A DNA stretch of 64,000 nucleotides from Alphaproteobacteria bacterium (GTDB lineage: Bacteria > Pseudomonadota > Alphaproteobacteria > UBA7985 > JAUIBT01): NCBI GenBank assembly GCA_030428565.1, contig JAUIDR010000006.1, positions 22,364-86,363 of the forward strand. Reading direction: 5' to 3'. Of the stretch, positions 1 to 9,043 are shown piece by piece. The notes below the pieces were generated by a model, which saw only the letters and a program-made list of their open reading frames with translations, had not been told where the DNA came from and did not search any database. How positions within the stretch are numbered: position 1 is the stretch's first letter; each line of letters opens with the position of its first letter. Made by a program: the position numbers and the translations under genes.

Positions 1-798
1 AATCTGACCGGGGGCGCCGTTATCCATCTGCAGCTTGATAAAGGCCGTATCTTCCATGGCACGTGCGCCGCCGCAGCGGTGGAAGTCCGCGCGTACAGCG
101 GTGATGCCCAGTCCGGTGACGGTCTTGAGTAAGTGGTAAGCATGGGTCGCGATATCGCCGGTGGCCGAGGCGCGGCCGACGCGTTCGGGGTCTCGCCGCC
201 AGGCCGCCGAGGGGGCGTCATCGACCGTCGCAGGCGTGCCCCACTCTTGCAGGTATTCCACCACGACCTGCCGGATTGTGCCGACCGCGCCTTGTGCGAC
301 CAGTCCTTGTGCTTGGCGAATCATTGCGTGATGGGCGTAAGGATAGGTTAAGGCCAGCAAGCCGTGGCTGGTTTGGGCCAAGCGCGCCAGGGCCTCTGCG
401 TCGGCCAGTTTGCTGGTCATGGGTTTGTCCAAAATGACATCAAAGCCCGCCTGCAAGAAGTGCGCCGCCAACTCGTAATGGCTATTGTTGGGCGTGCAGA
501 TACAGACCGCTTCCATGCCATCGGCTCTTGCCGCTTCTAGCTCGGCCATGGCCCTGAAATCGGTGTAGGCGCGGTCGTCGGGAATAATCTGATCGGCGGC
601 GGCCAAGCGCGCCCTTGCAGGATCACGCGACAGCAGGCCTGCGACCAACTCCCAGTGGTTTGATAAGCGCGCGCCATCGCGATGCCAAGCGCCGACGACC
701 GAGCTCCGACCGCCGCCGATTTGGCCTAGCCGTAAGCGGCGCCCGAGCGGCGGCACCCTGAGACCGTGTGGCAATGTGAAATCAGGTATTGTGCTCAA
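1..798 (-). CDS. Gfo/Idh/MocA family oxidoreductase (partial, C-terminus beyond window)
   Basis: The reverse strand is open from a TTG at 798 to the window edge, 266 codons without a stop. Residues 25-30 read GQIGGG, the Rossmann dinucleotide motif, and residues 124-128 read DKPMT, the family's EKP-type motif in which the lysine takes part in catalysis. These mark an NAD(P)-dependent sugar or cyclitol dehydrogenase; the substrate cannot be read. The start is uncertain: no ATG lies upstream in frame, TTG 798 has only a weak ribosome site, and a GTG at 756 would give a shorter leader before the Rossmann fold. It is divergent from the TauE-like gene. Confidence 0.8.
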   Translation of the reverse strand, partial: MSTIPDFTLPHGLRVPPLGRRLRLGQIGGGRSSVVGAWHRDGARLSNHWELVAGLLSRDPARARLAAADQIIPDDRAYTDFRAMAELEAARADGMEAVCICTPNNSHYELAAHFLQAGFDVILDKPMTSKLADAEALARLAQTSHGLLALTYPYAHHAMIRQAQGLVAQGAVGTIRQVVVEYLQEWGTPATVDDAPSAAWRRDPERVGRASATGDIATHAYHLLKTVTGLGITAVRADFHRCGGARAMEDTAFIKLQMDNGAPGQI

Positions 799-991
799 GG
801 TTAGGGCCTTGTCTGCTATGGGGCGACGGTTTCTCGTGGCACGTTGTACCAGAACAGACCGGCTCGCAAGGCCGGCAGTCTTGATTGTTGGTTCAGGCCC
901 TTGTTGGTTCTGGCCTTGTCAAAGCTTTGGTTTGCCGTCAGCTTAGCGCCGCGCAGTACCTCACCCCCTTCTCTACCAAAGGCGAGCAGTT

Positions 992-1762
992 TTGTCCGAT
1001 CCTATCCTGTTCTGGAGCCTGGCCTTGGTCGCCGCTTTGTTGACGGGGGCCAGCAAGGGCGGATTGCCCATGGTCGCCATGTTGAGTGTGCCAGCCATGT
1101 CGCTGGTCATGCCGACCCTGCAAGCGGCAGCGCTTCTGTTGCCGGTCTATTTGATTAGTGACGTATACGGTCTTTGGCTTTACCGGCGCTCATTTTCAGC
1201 GCGCAATTTGGCAATCCTGGTGCCTGCGGGTCTGCTGGGCATTCTGGCGGGTTGGCTATTGGCGGAGCAAACCGACGAAGCGGTTGTGCGCCTGGCGGTC
1301 GGTCTGGTCGGATTGTTCTTTGTTTTGATGCGCTTGCATGGGCGCTTTGGTGGCCCGCAGCCAGCGCGCCGCGCCGACGTGCCGCGAGGGCTTTTTTGGG
1401 GCAGCATTGCGGGCTTTACCAGCTTTGTCGCGCACGCGGGCGGGCCTCCCTACCAGGTCTACACGCTGCCACAGCGCCTGCCAAAGATGACCTTTGCTGG
1501 GACATCAACGATTTTGTTCGCCATCATCAACCTGTCAAAGCTTCCCCCCTATATGGCGCTGGGTCTGATGCATTGGGGCGATTTGGCGGTCGCGGCTTGG
1601 TTGGTTCCCGCAGCTCTGTTGGGGGCCTGGGCGGGTTATCGCCTAGCATCCATCATGCCCGAACGCCTATTTTTTGCCGTGGTCGAGGTCGCGTTGTTGC
1701 TGATTTCCGTCAAACTGCTTTGGGATAGCGTGCCGCTGGTCTGGAACAGACTCTTGGGCTAG
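992..1762 (+). CDS. TauE/SafE family membrane permease (sulfite/organosulfonate exporter family)
   Basis: A 256-residue, very hydrophobic protein with about eight predicted membrane segments arranged as two halves. The N-terminal half carries a glycine-rich turn (TGASKGGLP, residues 19-27) and the second half a matching HAGGPPYQVY segment, the repeated glycine/proline motifs of the TauE/SafE (DUF81) family. Members export sulfite or sulfoacetate, but many are uncharacterised, so the substrate is open. Translation probably starts at TTG 992, preceded by AGGCGAG; no ATG is available before the first membrane segment. It stands alone and is not next to any sulfonate lyase. Confidence 0.75.
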   Translation: MSDPILFWSLALVAALLTGASKGGLPMVAMLSVPAMSLVMPTLQAAALLLPVYLISDVYGLWLYRRSFSARNLAILVPAGLLGILAGWLLAEQTDEAVVRLAVGLVGLFFVLMRLHGRFGGPQPARRADVPRGLFWGSIAGFTSFVAHAGGPPYQVYTLPQRLPKMTFAGTSTILFAIINLSKLPPYMALGLMHWGDLAVAAWLVPAALLGAWAGYRLASIMPERLFFAVVEVALLLISVKLLWDSVPLVWNRLLG

Positions 1763-1944
1763 CCTCTGCGTCGCGAATAGCAAAGATCGAGTAGCGCTTG
1801 TTGGCGCTTCTTACTGGCACAACGGGCGCGCTTTTTCTGGCGCTGGCGTCGCGACAGCCTCTGCGTCCAGCGCGAACCGAGCCGATAGCGCCAACGGGCC
1901 TGCAGGCCTTGTCTACCAACTGTTTGTACCTAGGGAGAACCTTC

Positions 1945-3378
1945 ATGAGCGAGTTAAAAAAGAACTACATCGGCGGTGAATGGCTGGCCGGTGACGAGGT
2001 CAGTGAGAACCGCAATCCGGCGCGCCCCGACGAGGTCATAGGGCTGTTCGCCAGAGCCACGAACCAGCAGCTCGACGATGCCGTGGCTGCGGCCAAGTCA
2101 GCGCAAAAGGCTTGGGCTGCTGCAACGCCGCAAGTTCGCTCCGACGTGCTGGGAAAAGCCGCTCAAATTATGATGGCGCGTAGTCAGGAGCTGGGCCGCC
2201 TGCTATCGCGCGAAGAGGGTAAGACCCTGGCCGAGGGTGTGGGCGAAGTGGTGCGTTCGGCGCAGATCTTCCAGTTTTATTGCGGTGAAGCGCTGCGCAT
2301 TGCGGGCCAGAAATTCGATTCCGTGCGTCCCGGCGTTGAGGCCGAAATCACCCGCGAGCCTATCGGCGTTGTCGGCTTGGTGACACCTTGGAATTTTCCT
2401 ACAGCCATTCCGGCTTGGAAGACCGCGCCTGCGCTGGCCGCGGGCAACGCGGTCGTGCTGAAACCGGCTGAGATTACTCCGGCTTCGGCTCATGCTATGA
2501 CAGAAATTCTGATCGAAGCGGGTGTTCCCGCCGGTGTCTTTAACCTGGTCATGGGCTCGGGATCGCGCATCGGCCAGGCGCTGGTCGAACATCCCGACGT
2601 GGCCGGCATCTCCTTCACCGGTTCAGTGCCGGTCGGGCGCGGTATCGCCCGCGCTTGCGCCGAGGGCATGAAGAAGGTGCAAATGGAAATGGGCGGCAAG
2701 AACCCGCTGGTCGTTTTGGATGACGCTGACCTGGATATTGCAGTCAATTGCGCACTCAACGGGGCCTTCTTTTCGACTGGTCAGAAGTGTACGGCTTCTT
2801 CACGTCTGATCGTGCAAGACGGCATTCACGATGCCTTCGTTGAAAAGCTGAACGCCGCCCGTGCGGCGCTGCGCATCGGCGATCCCCTGGAGGCTGATAC
2901 GCAACTAGGGCCGGTTGTCTCTGAATCCCAACTCAACAGCAATCTGGAATACGTCGGCCTGGCCGCTGAAGAGGGCTGTGAAGTTGTGGGCGGTGAACGT
3001 CTCAATCGCGACGGCTATTTCCAGACCCCGGCGCTGTTCTTGGGTGCTAACAACAATATGCGCACCTCACGCGAAGAGATCTTTGGCCCTTGCGCGAGTG
3101 TCATCAAGGTGGGCGACTTCGACGAGGCGCTGGCGGTGGCCAACGATACCGAATTTGGCTTGTCGTCAGCGATTTGCACTTCATCGCTGAAATCTGCCAA
3201 TACCTTCCGCCGTCAGAGCGAAGCGGGCATGGCCATGGTCAATCTGCCCACCGCGGGCGTGGATTATCACGTTCCCTTTGGTGGCCGTAAGGGCTCCAGC
3301 TTGGGCAGCCGAGAGCAAGGTGCGCTTGCGATGGAATTCTATACGGCTGTCAAAACCTCCTACATTTTTGCGGGCTAA
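1945..3378 (+). CDS. NAD(P)-dependent aldehyde dehydrogenase, 2-oxoglutarate semialdehyde dehydrogenase-like
   Basis: The gene encodes 477 residues from ATG 1945, which follows AGGGAGAACC at good spacing; an open frame further upstream lacks homology and is discarded. Catalytic features are present: Asn150 in PWNFP, Glu248 in EMGGKN and nucleophile Cys282 in GQKCTAS. The C-terminal VPFGGRKGSS block followed by an REQG motif resembles the 2-oxoglutarate semialdehyde (2,5-dioxovalerate) dehydrogenases of oxidative sugar-acid pathways. That role would convert the semialdehyde to 2-oxoglutarate. A second, different KGSADH-type gene lies at 58943. It is separated by 167 bases from the ThDP operon, so it may be a separate unit. 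Confidence 0.8.
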   Translation: MSELKKNYIGGEWLAGDEVSENRNPARPDEVIGLFARATNQQLDDAVAAAKSAQKAWAAATPQVRSDVLGKAAQIMMARSQELGRLLSREEGKTLAEGVGEVVRSAQIFQFYCGEALRIAGQKFDSVRPGVEAEITREPIGVVGLVTPWNFPTAIPAWKTAPALAAGNAVVLKPAEITPASAHAMTEILIEAGVPAGVFNLVMGSGSRIGQALVEHPDVAGISFTGSVPVGRGIARACAEGMKKVQMEMGGKNPLVVLDDADLDIAVNCALNGAFFSTGQKCTASSRLIVQDGIHDAFVEKLNAARAALRIGDPLEADTQLGPVVSESQLNSNLEYVGLAAEEGCEVVGGERLNRDGYFQTPALFLGANNNMRTSREEIFGPCASVIKVGDFDEALAVANDTEFGLSSAICTSSLKSANTFRRQSEAGMAMVNLPTAGVDYHVPFGGRKGSSLGSREQGALAMEFYTAVKTSYIFAG

Positions 3379-3545
3379 GAGCAAGGCTCACCAGCGCTTG
3401 AAGAGGCGTAGGGCATAGATCAGAAGCTATGCGATAGGTAAGAAAATCTTGCCTATCGCTGGTATTTCTTTGTTTCATTGGGATGCATTCTGCGTCAGCA
3501 TTGAGGTGCGCAGATTTAGGTACCTAAGGTCTCAAAGGAATTTAC

Positions 3546-5237
3546 ATGCAACGCAATGGCGGTCAGCTTCTGGTCGAAAGTCTGGTCGCGCTGGGGGCTC
3601 GCAAAGCCTTCGGTGTGCCAGGCGAGAGCTATCTAGCAGTGCTGGATGCGCTGCACGACACACAAGGTCAGCTTGATTTTGTCATGTGCCGCAACGAAGG
3701 CGGCGCGGGCTTTATGGCCGCTGCCTATGGCAAGCTGACCGGCAGTCCCGGCATTTGCATGGTGACCCGCGGCCCCGGCGTGACCAATGCCTCCATCGGC
3801 CTACATACCGCCATGCAGGACAGCGCGCCCATGATTTTATTTGTGGGCCAGGTCGGCACGGACATGAAGGGGCGCGAGGCCTTTCAGGAAATCGACTATC
3901 GCGCGGTATTCGGCACCATGGTCAAGTGGGCGGTCGAAATTGATCGCGTCGAACGTGTTTCCGAGATATTGGCGCGGGCTTGGAAGACGGCCACTACTGG
4001 ACGGCCAGGACCCGTGGTGGTGGCGCTGCCCGAAGACATGCTGACCAGCACGACCCAAGCCCCCGCGCTGGTTGGCCCCGCTACGATCAGCGAACCAGCG
4101 CCGACCGCTTCGGCCATGGCAGAACTCAAAGCCATCCTGACCCAAGCCGAGCGCCCGCTTATCCTCTACGGTGGCTGCAATTGGTCGGCTGAGGCTAGCG
4201 GCCAGCTTCAAGCCTTCGCTGAGGGCTCGGACATCCCCGTGGTCTCTGTCTTTCGCTACATCGACCAGTACGACAATTATTCGCCAACCTTCTGTGGCGA
4301 GGCAGGGGTCGGCATGGTGGCCTCGGTCAAAAAGCTGATGGCGGAGGCTGATGTCATCCTGGCGGTCAATAACCGCTTTGGCGAGAATTCGACCGATGGC
4401 TACACACTGCTGGCGGTTCCTTTGCCCAAGCAGCGTTTGATCCACGTGCATGCTTCGGATCTGGAGATCGGCAAGGTCTATCAGCCCGAGCTGGGCATTC
4501 AGGCTGGGCCAAATGAATTTGCAGCCGCCCTGGCCGTTATGGGGACCGTTACAGGCGATTGGTCGGCCTGGCGCCAAGAAGGACGGGCAGCCTACGAAGC
4601 TGGATTTGAGCTGGGCGATCTGCCGTCGCCGGTCGATATGGGTAAGGTCACAGCGCATCTGCGCCATGTCCTGCCGGAAGATGTCATCATCACCAATGGG
4701 GCCGGCAACTTTACGGTCTGGCCGAACAAATTCTTTAAGTTCGGCCCCAAGGCGCGGCTGCTAGCGCCGCAAGCGGGCGCTATGGGCTACGGCCTGCCCG
4801 CTGCCATTGCGGCCAGGGTCGCGAGCCCTGAAAAGACAGTGGTTTGTTTTGCGGGCGACGGTGACTTTCAAATGAATTGCCAGGAGTTGGCGACTGCCCT
4901 GCAAGCAGGCGCGCAGCCGATCATCTTGGTCTTGAACAACGGCATCTATGGCACTATTCGCGCCCACCAAGAGCGCAACTATCCGGCCCGCGTTTCGGGC
5001 ACTACAATGAGCGCCAATCCTGATTTTGCGGCCCTGGCCCGTGCCTATGGTTTTCACGCCGAGCGCATTGAGGCCACCGAGGACTTTGCGCCCGCTTTTG
5101 AGCGCGCGTTGGCATCCAAGACTGGCGCCCTGCTGGATCTGGTGATCTCCCCCGAGGCGGTAACACCGCGCCAAACCTTGAAGCAAATGCGCGAAGCCGC
5201 CCTGAAATCCGCTCCATCAAATGAGGAATCCGCATGA
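3546..5237 (+). CDS. Thiamine diphosphate-dependent enzyme, acetolactate synthase-like
   Basis: A 563-residue protein with the three-domain ThDP enzyme layout: N-terminal pyrimidine-binding domain with catalytic Glu51 in RNEGGAG, a central domain, and a C-terminal pyrophosphate domain with GDGD at 437-440 and the metal-binding NN at 464-465. These identify the acetolactate synthase/benzoylformate decarboxylase superfamily but not the reaction. There is no partner regulatory subunit, so ordinary valine-isoleucine biosynthesis is unlikely. The stop codon overlaps the hyuA start (ATGA), so it is translationally coupled to the hydantoinase genes and probably acts on a product or precursor of theirs. 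Confidence 0.82.
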   Translation: MQRNGGQLLVESLVALGARKAFGVPGESYLAVLDALHDTQGQLDFVMCRNEGGAGFMAAAYGKLTGSPGICMVTRGPGVTNASIGLHTAMQDSAPMILFVGQVGTDMKGREAFQEIDYRAVFGTMVKWAVEIDRVERVSEILARAWKTATTGRPGPVVVALPEDMLTSTTQAPALVGPATISEPAPTASAMAELKAILTQAERPLILYGGCNWSAEASGQLQAFAEGSDIPVVSVFRYIDQYDNYSPTFCGEAGVGMVASVKKLMAEADVILAVNNRFGENSTDGYTLLAVPLPKQRLIHVHASDLEIGKVYQPELGIQAGPNEFAAALAVMGTVTGDWSAWRQEGRAAYEAGFELGDLPSPVDMGKVTAHLRHVLPEDVIITNGAGNFTVWPNKFFKFGPKARLLAPQAGAMGYGLPAAIAARVASPEKTVVCFAGDGDFQMNCQELATALQAGAQPIILVLNNGIYGTIRAHQERNYPARVSGTTMSANPDFAALARAYGFHAERIEATEDFAPAFERALASKTGALLDLVISPEAVTPRQTLKQMREAALKSAPSNEESA

Positions 5238-7318
5238 CCAGCCAACAAGACGTGCGCTTGGGCGCTGACATTGGCGGCACTTTCACCGATGTCGTATTGG
5301 ACCTTCGAGGCCAATTGTTCTCGGCCAAAGTGCTGACCAGCTATACCGCGCCTGAGCAGGCGATTTTGGATGGCATTGAGATCGTGATTCAAGAGGCGGA
5401 CATTTCTGCGTCAGAGATTGATCTGGTGATCCACGGCACCACCCTGGCCACCAACGCCCTGATCGAGCGCCGCGGTGCGCGGACAGCCTTGGTCACGACC
5501 GAGGGCTTCCGCGATGTCATCGAAATGCGGACTGAGAGCCGGTTTGAGCAATATGATCTGAACCTCAAGCTGCCCCTGCCATTGATCCCGCGTGAAGACC
5601 GCTTTGCGATTGCAGGGCGCATTGGCGCGCAAGGCCAGGAGCTGCAAGCCCTGGACGAGGAAGCGCTGGAGGCTCTGGCGGACCAGCTCAAGGCGGAAGG
5701 TTTTGGCGCGGTGGCCATCGGCTTTATTCATTCTTATTTGAACCCCAGCCACGAAGAGCGCGCGCGCGAAATCTTGGCTGCGAAGTTCGATGGGCCGATT
5801 TCGATCTCCTCGGAAGTCTCGCCGCAGATGCGCGAATTTGAGCGCTTCAACACTGTCTGTGCCAACGCCTATGTGCGCCCGCAGATGGAGGCCTACCTTT
5901 ACCGCTTGCAGGACCGCTTGAAGGACATGGGCGCGAGCTGTCCCTTGTTCATGATCCATTCGGGCGGGGGGCTGATTTCGGTTGAGACAGCGGCGGCCTT
6001 CCCAGTGCGTTTGGTGGAATCGGGTCCGGCGGGCGGCGCTATCTTTGCAGCGGATATCGCGCGACGCTTTGGATTAGAGCGCGTGGTCTCCTACGACATG
6101 GGCGGCACCACAGCCAAGATCTGCTTAATTGAGGATTTCCAGCCGCAGACGGCGCGAACCTTTGAGGTGGCGCGCTCTTATCGCTTTTGCAAAGGCTCGG
6201 GCATGCCGATCTCTATCCCGGTGATCGAGATGATTGAGATCGGAGCGGGCGGGGGCTCGCTGGCTTGGGTCGATGCCATGGGGCGCATTCAGACCGGGCC
6301 TGAATCGGCGGGCTCGGAGCCTGGCCCTGCCTGCTATCAGCGCGGCGGTGACCGCCCTGCCATCACCGATGCGGATTTGGTCTTGGGCAAGCTGGATGCG
6401 GATAATTTCGCGGGCGGCAAAATCAAGTTGTCTAGTACCAATGCACAGCAAGCCATCGAGGCAGAGATCGGCGGCAAGCTGGCGCTGGAGGCTGAAGCGG
6501 CGGCCTTTGGTATCGTCGAAGTGGTGGACGAAAACATGGCAAACGCCGCGCGCGTTCATGCGGTCGAGAACGGCAAGAATATCAGCGATAACTTGATGGT
6601 GGCCTTCGGTGGTGCGGCCCCGTTGCACGCCGCGCGTTTGTGCGAAAAGCTGGGCGTTGAGGCTTGCTTGATCCCGCAAGGCGCAGGCGTCGGCTCGGCG
6701 ATCGGCTTCTTGAAGGCCCCCTTCGGCTATGAAGCCTTGTCATCGCAAATCACCGCGCTTTCGCGCTTTGACCCGGAGGCGATCAACGTGCTTTTGGAAG
6801 AGCTGAAGCAGAGCGCAGAGAGCTTCGTTCGCCTGGGCACCGATGGCGCGATTACCCGCGAGATCACCGCCTACATGCGCTATGCCGGCCAGGGATGGGA
6901 GATCCCGGTCGCTCTGCCCGACCGTGCCTTTACGAGCGACGATCGGGCCATGATTGAGGCGGCCTTCCGCCAGCGCTATGCCCAGTTCTTTGGCCGCGCG
7001 GTTGAAGGACCGGAAATCGAGTTCGTCACCTGGTCGGTAAAAGCGCAAGATCAGCGCCCGCAGGGTGAGACCTACCCCTTCGATACGCAGGGCAGCGCGA
7101 CAGCCGCCGCAGCACCGGTGTCGCGCGCTGTCTTTGATGCCGCCAGCGGTAGCGCCCAACAGACAGCGATCCATGAACGCAAGAACCTGGCGCCCGGCGC
7201 GCGCTTGTCCGGGCCTGCGGTCATCGTGGAAGACGAGACCTCGACCATCGTCACATCGCCCTTCGATGCCGTCATGCAAGCCGACGGCAGCATTCTTCTT
7301 GTTCGCAAAGGATCTTGA
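5234..7318 (+). CDS. hyuA: Hydantoinase/oxoprolinase A subunit
   Basis: A 694-residue protein beginning with the nucleotide-binding motif GADIGGTFTDVV near the N-terminus and HGTTLATNAL around residues 66-75, typical of the ATP-dependent N-methylhydantoinase A / 5-oxoprolinase family, which use an actin-like ATPase fold to open cyclic amides. A later PVRLVESGPAGG motif is also diagnostic. The family includes acetone- and acetophenone-carboxylase subunits, so the substrate is not settled. The start overlaps the preceding ThDP gene by four bases and hyuB begins four bases after its stop, so the three are one operon. Confidence 0.9.
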   Translation: MTSQQDVRLGADIGGTFTDVVLDLRGQLFSAKVLTSYTAPEQAILDGIEIVIQEADISASEIDLVIHGTTLATNALIERRGARTALVTTEGFRDVIEMRTESRFEQYDLNLKLPLPLIPREDRFAIAGRIGAQGQELQALDEEALEALADQLKAEGFGAVAIGFIHSYLNPSHEERAREILAAKFDGPISISSEVSPQMREFERFNTVCANAYVRPQMEAYLYRLQDRLKDMGASCPLFMIHSGGGLISVETAAAFPVRLVESGPAGGAIFAADIARRFGLERVVSYDMGGTTAKICLIEDFQPQTARTFEVARSYRFCKGSGMPISIPVIEMIEIGAGGGSLAWVDAMGRIQTGPESAGSEPGPACYQRGGDRPAITDADLVLGKLDADNFAGGKIKLSSTNAQQAIEAEIGGKLALEAEAAAFGIVEVVDENMANAARVHAVENGKNISDNLMVAFGGAAPLHAARLCEKLGVEACLIPQGAGVGSAIGFLKAPFGYEALSSQITALSRFDPEAINVLLEELKQSAESFVRLGTDGAITREITAYMRYAGQGWEIPVALPDRAFTSDDRAMIEAAFRQRYAQFFGRAVEGPEIEFVTWSVKAQDQRPQGETYPFDTQGSATAAAAPVSRAVFDAASGSAQQTAIHERKNLAPGARLSGPAVIVEDETSTIVTSPFDAVMQADGSILLVRKGS

Positions 7319-7321
7319 TCC

Positions 7322-8971
7322 ATGTCAGATTTGAGCATGACACATTCCAATCTGAGCCAAGTTGATGAAATCCGCATGCAGGTCATGTGGAACCGCCTGA
7401 TATCGGTGGTCGAAGAACAGGCCATGACCTTGCTGCGCACGGCATTTTCTACGTCGGTGCGTGAGGCGGGTGACTTGTCGGCGGGGGTCTATGATCCGCA
7501 AGGACGCATGCTGGCGCAGGCCGTGACGGGAACCCCTGGCCACGTCAATACCATGGCTGAGGCCGTTGGGAACTTCATTGCCGCCATTCCGCGCCAGAAC
7601 ATGTTTCCGGGCGATACCTATGTCACCAACGATCCCTGGCTGGGCACGGGGCACTTGCACGATATCACGATGGTCACGCCCTCCTTTAAGGGTGAGGAGC
7701 TGGTCGGCTTTTTTGCATGTACAGCGCACGTAGTGGACGTCGGCGGGCGCGGCTTTGGAGCCGACGGCAAGTCGGTCTATGAAGAGGGGATTCAATTCCC
7801 CATCATGAAATTCGCTGAGCGCGGACAGGTCAATGAGACGCTGGTAGCCTTGCTGCGCGCCAATGTCCGCGAGCCCAATCAGGTTGTCGGCGATTTCTAC
7901 TCCTTGGCGGCCTGTAACGATGTTGGCCATGCTCGCTTGATCGACATGTTGGATGAGGTCGGGCTCGACAATCTGGATAGCCTGGGCGACTTTATTTTGA
8001 CCCGGACTCACAAGGCGGTAATGGAGCGCATCGCTGCGCTGCCCAACGGTAGTTGGTACAACGAAATGCTGACCGACGGTTACGACGAGCCGATCAAGTT
8101 GGCGGCAACCGTGACCATCGACGATGATAAGGTGCTGGTAAATTTTGACGGCAGCGATGGTGTCAGCCGTTGGGGCATCAACTGCCCGCTGATCTACACC
8201 AAGGCCTACGCTTGCTATGCGATTAAGTGTGTCGTTGCGCCGGATATTCCGAACAACGCGGCCTCGCTGGCGGCCTTTGACATTGCCTCGCCGGTCAATG
8301 TGGTGAATGCCCAGCGACCGTCGCCGGTGTCTTTGCGGCACGTCATTGGCCACATGGTGCCGGACGTGGTCTTGGGCGCGCTCAGTCAGGCGCTGCCCGG
8401 TCAAATCCAGGCCGAAGGCGCGGGCGCTCTGTGGAATATTCACATTTCGGCGCGTCCGGTTGCTGGCCAAGACGGCCGCCGTGCTGAAGTGCTGATGTTC
8501 AATTCGGGTGGCGGTGGCGCGCGGCCCGGCCTAGACGGTCTGTCGGCCACGGCCTTCCCTTCGGGCGTTCACACCATGCCAATTGAGGCCACCGAGCATA
8601 CTGGGCCGATTGTTATCTGGCGCAAGGAGTTGCGCGAGGGCTCTGGCGGGGAAGGGCGCTATCGCGGCGGCCTTGGGCAGACCATCGAAATCGCACCCAT
8701 GGAAGGCCACGAGTTCGAGTTTTCGGCCATGTTTGATCGCGTTCACACGCCGCCGCGCGGGCGCGACGGTGGCAAGGCCGGAGCGGCGGGCAGCGTGACC
8801 CTGGATGATGGCACGGTTCTGCGCCCCAAAGGCTGGCAGTTCGTGCCCGCCGGGCGACGCTTGATCCTGAATGCACCTGGCGGTGGCGGCTTTGGCGGTC
8901 CAGCTGAGCGGCCAGCCGAACAGCGCGCCGAAGATTTGCGTGGTGGCTACGTCAATAAGGACAAGGGCTAG
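7322..8971 (+). CDS. hyuB: Hydantoinase/oxoprolinase B subunit
   Basis: A 549-residue protein of the hydantoinase B / oxoprolinase family, the obligate partner of HyuA. Recognisable blocks include TSVREAGDLS near residue 47, HVNTMAEAV, NDPWLGTGHLHD and the glycine-rich C-terminal end PGGGGFGGPAER. It starts at ATG 7322, four bases after the hyuA stop. In characterised members A and B together hydrolyse or carboxylate with ATP. Nothing in the sequence fixes the substrate. Confidence 0.9.
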   Translation: MSDLSMTHSNLSQVDEIRMQVMWNRLISVVEEQAMTLLRTAFSTSVREAGDLSAGVYDPQGRMLAQAVTGTPGHVNTMAEAVGNFIAAIPRQNMFPGDTYVTNDPWLGTGHLHDITMVTPSFKGEELVGFFACTAHVVDVGGRGFGADGKSVYEEGIQFPIMKFAERGQVNETLVALLRANVREPNQVVGDFYSLAACNDVGHARLIDMLDEVGLDNLDSLGDFILTRTHKAVMERIAALPNGSWYNEMLTDGYDEPIKLAATVTIDDDKVLVNFDGSDGVSRWGINCPLIYTKAYACYAIKCVVAPDIPNNAASLAAFDIASPVNVVNAQRPSPVSLRHVIGHMVPDVVLGALSQALPGQIQAEGAGALWNIHISARPVAGQDGRRAEVLMFNSGGGGARPGLDGLSATAFPSGVHTMPIEATEHTGPIVIWRKELREGSGGEGRYRGGLGQTIEIAPMEGHEFEFSAMFDRVHTPPRGRDGGKAGAAGSVTLDDGTVLRPKGWQFVPAGRRLILNAPGGGGFGGPAERPAEQRAEDLRGGYVNKDKG

Positions 8972-9043
8972 CAGGCTTGGTGGCCGTGCAGCAGTGCTGC
9001 TCTGCCGTTGGTCTATGTGTCTTGCTAAAGGGTTGACCTTGTT

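Noticed and set aside
992..1762. TauE/SafE permease as the sulfite or sulfolactate exporter of the sulfosugar pathway
   Set aside because: It lies over 17 kb from that cluster, with unrelated operons between, and the family has many unknown substrates; the link is not supported by the sequence.
3837..4667. 276-residue reverse frame inside the ThDP gene, and similar long antisense frames inside hyuB (7325-8470) and the IlvD/Edd gene (55383-56687)
   Set aside because: They are codon-usage shadows of well-supported genes, with no recognisable domain or ribosome site.
3546..5237. ThDP enzyme as sulfoacetaldehyde acetyltransferase (Xsc) or sulfopyruvate decarboxylase
   Set aside because: It has ordinary acetolactate synthase-like motifs, is coupled to hyuAB and not to sulfonate genes, and I could not recognise Xsc- or ComDE-specific features.
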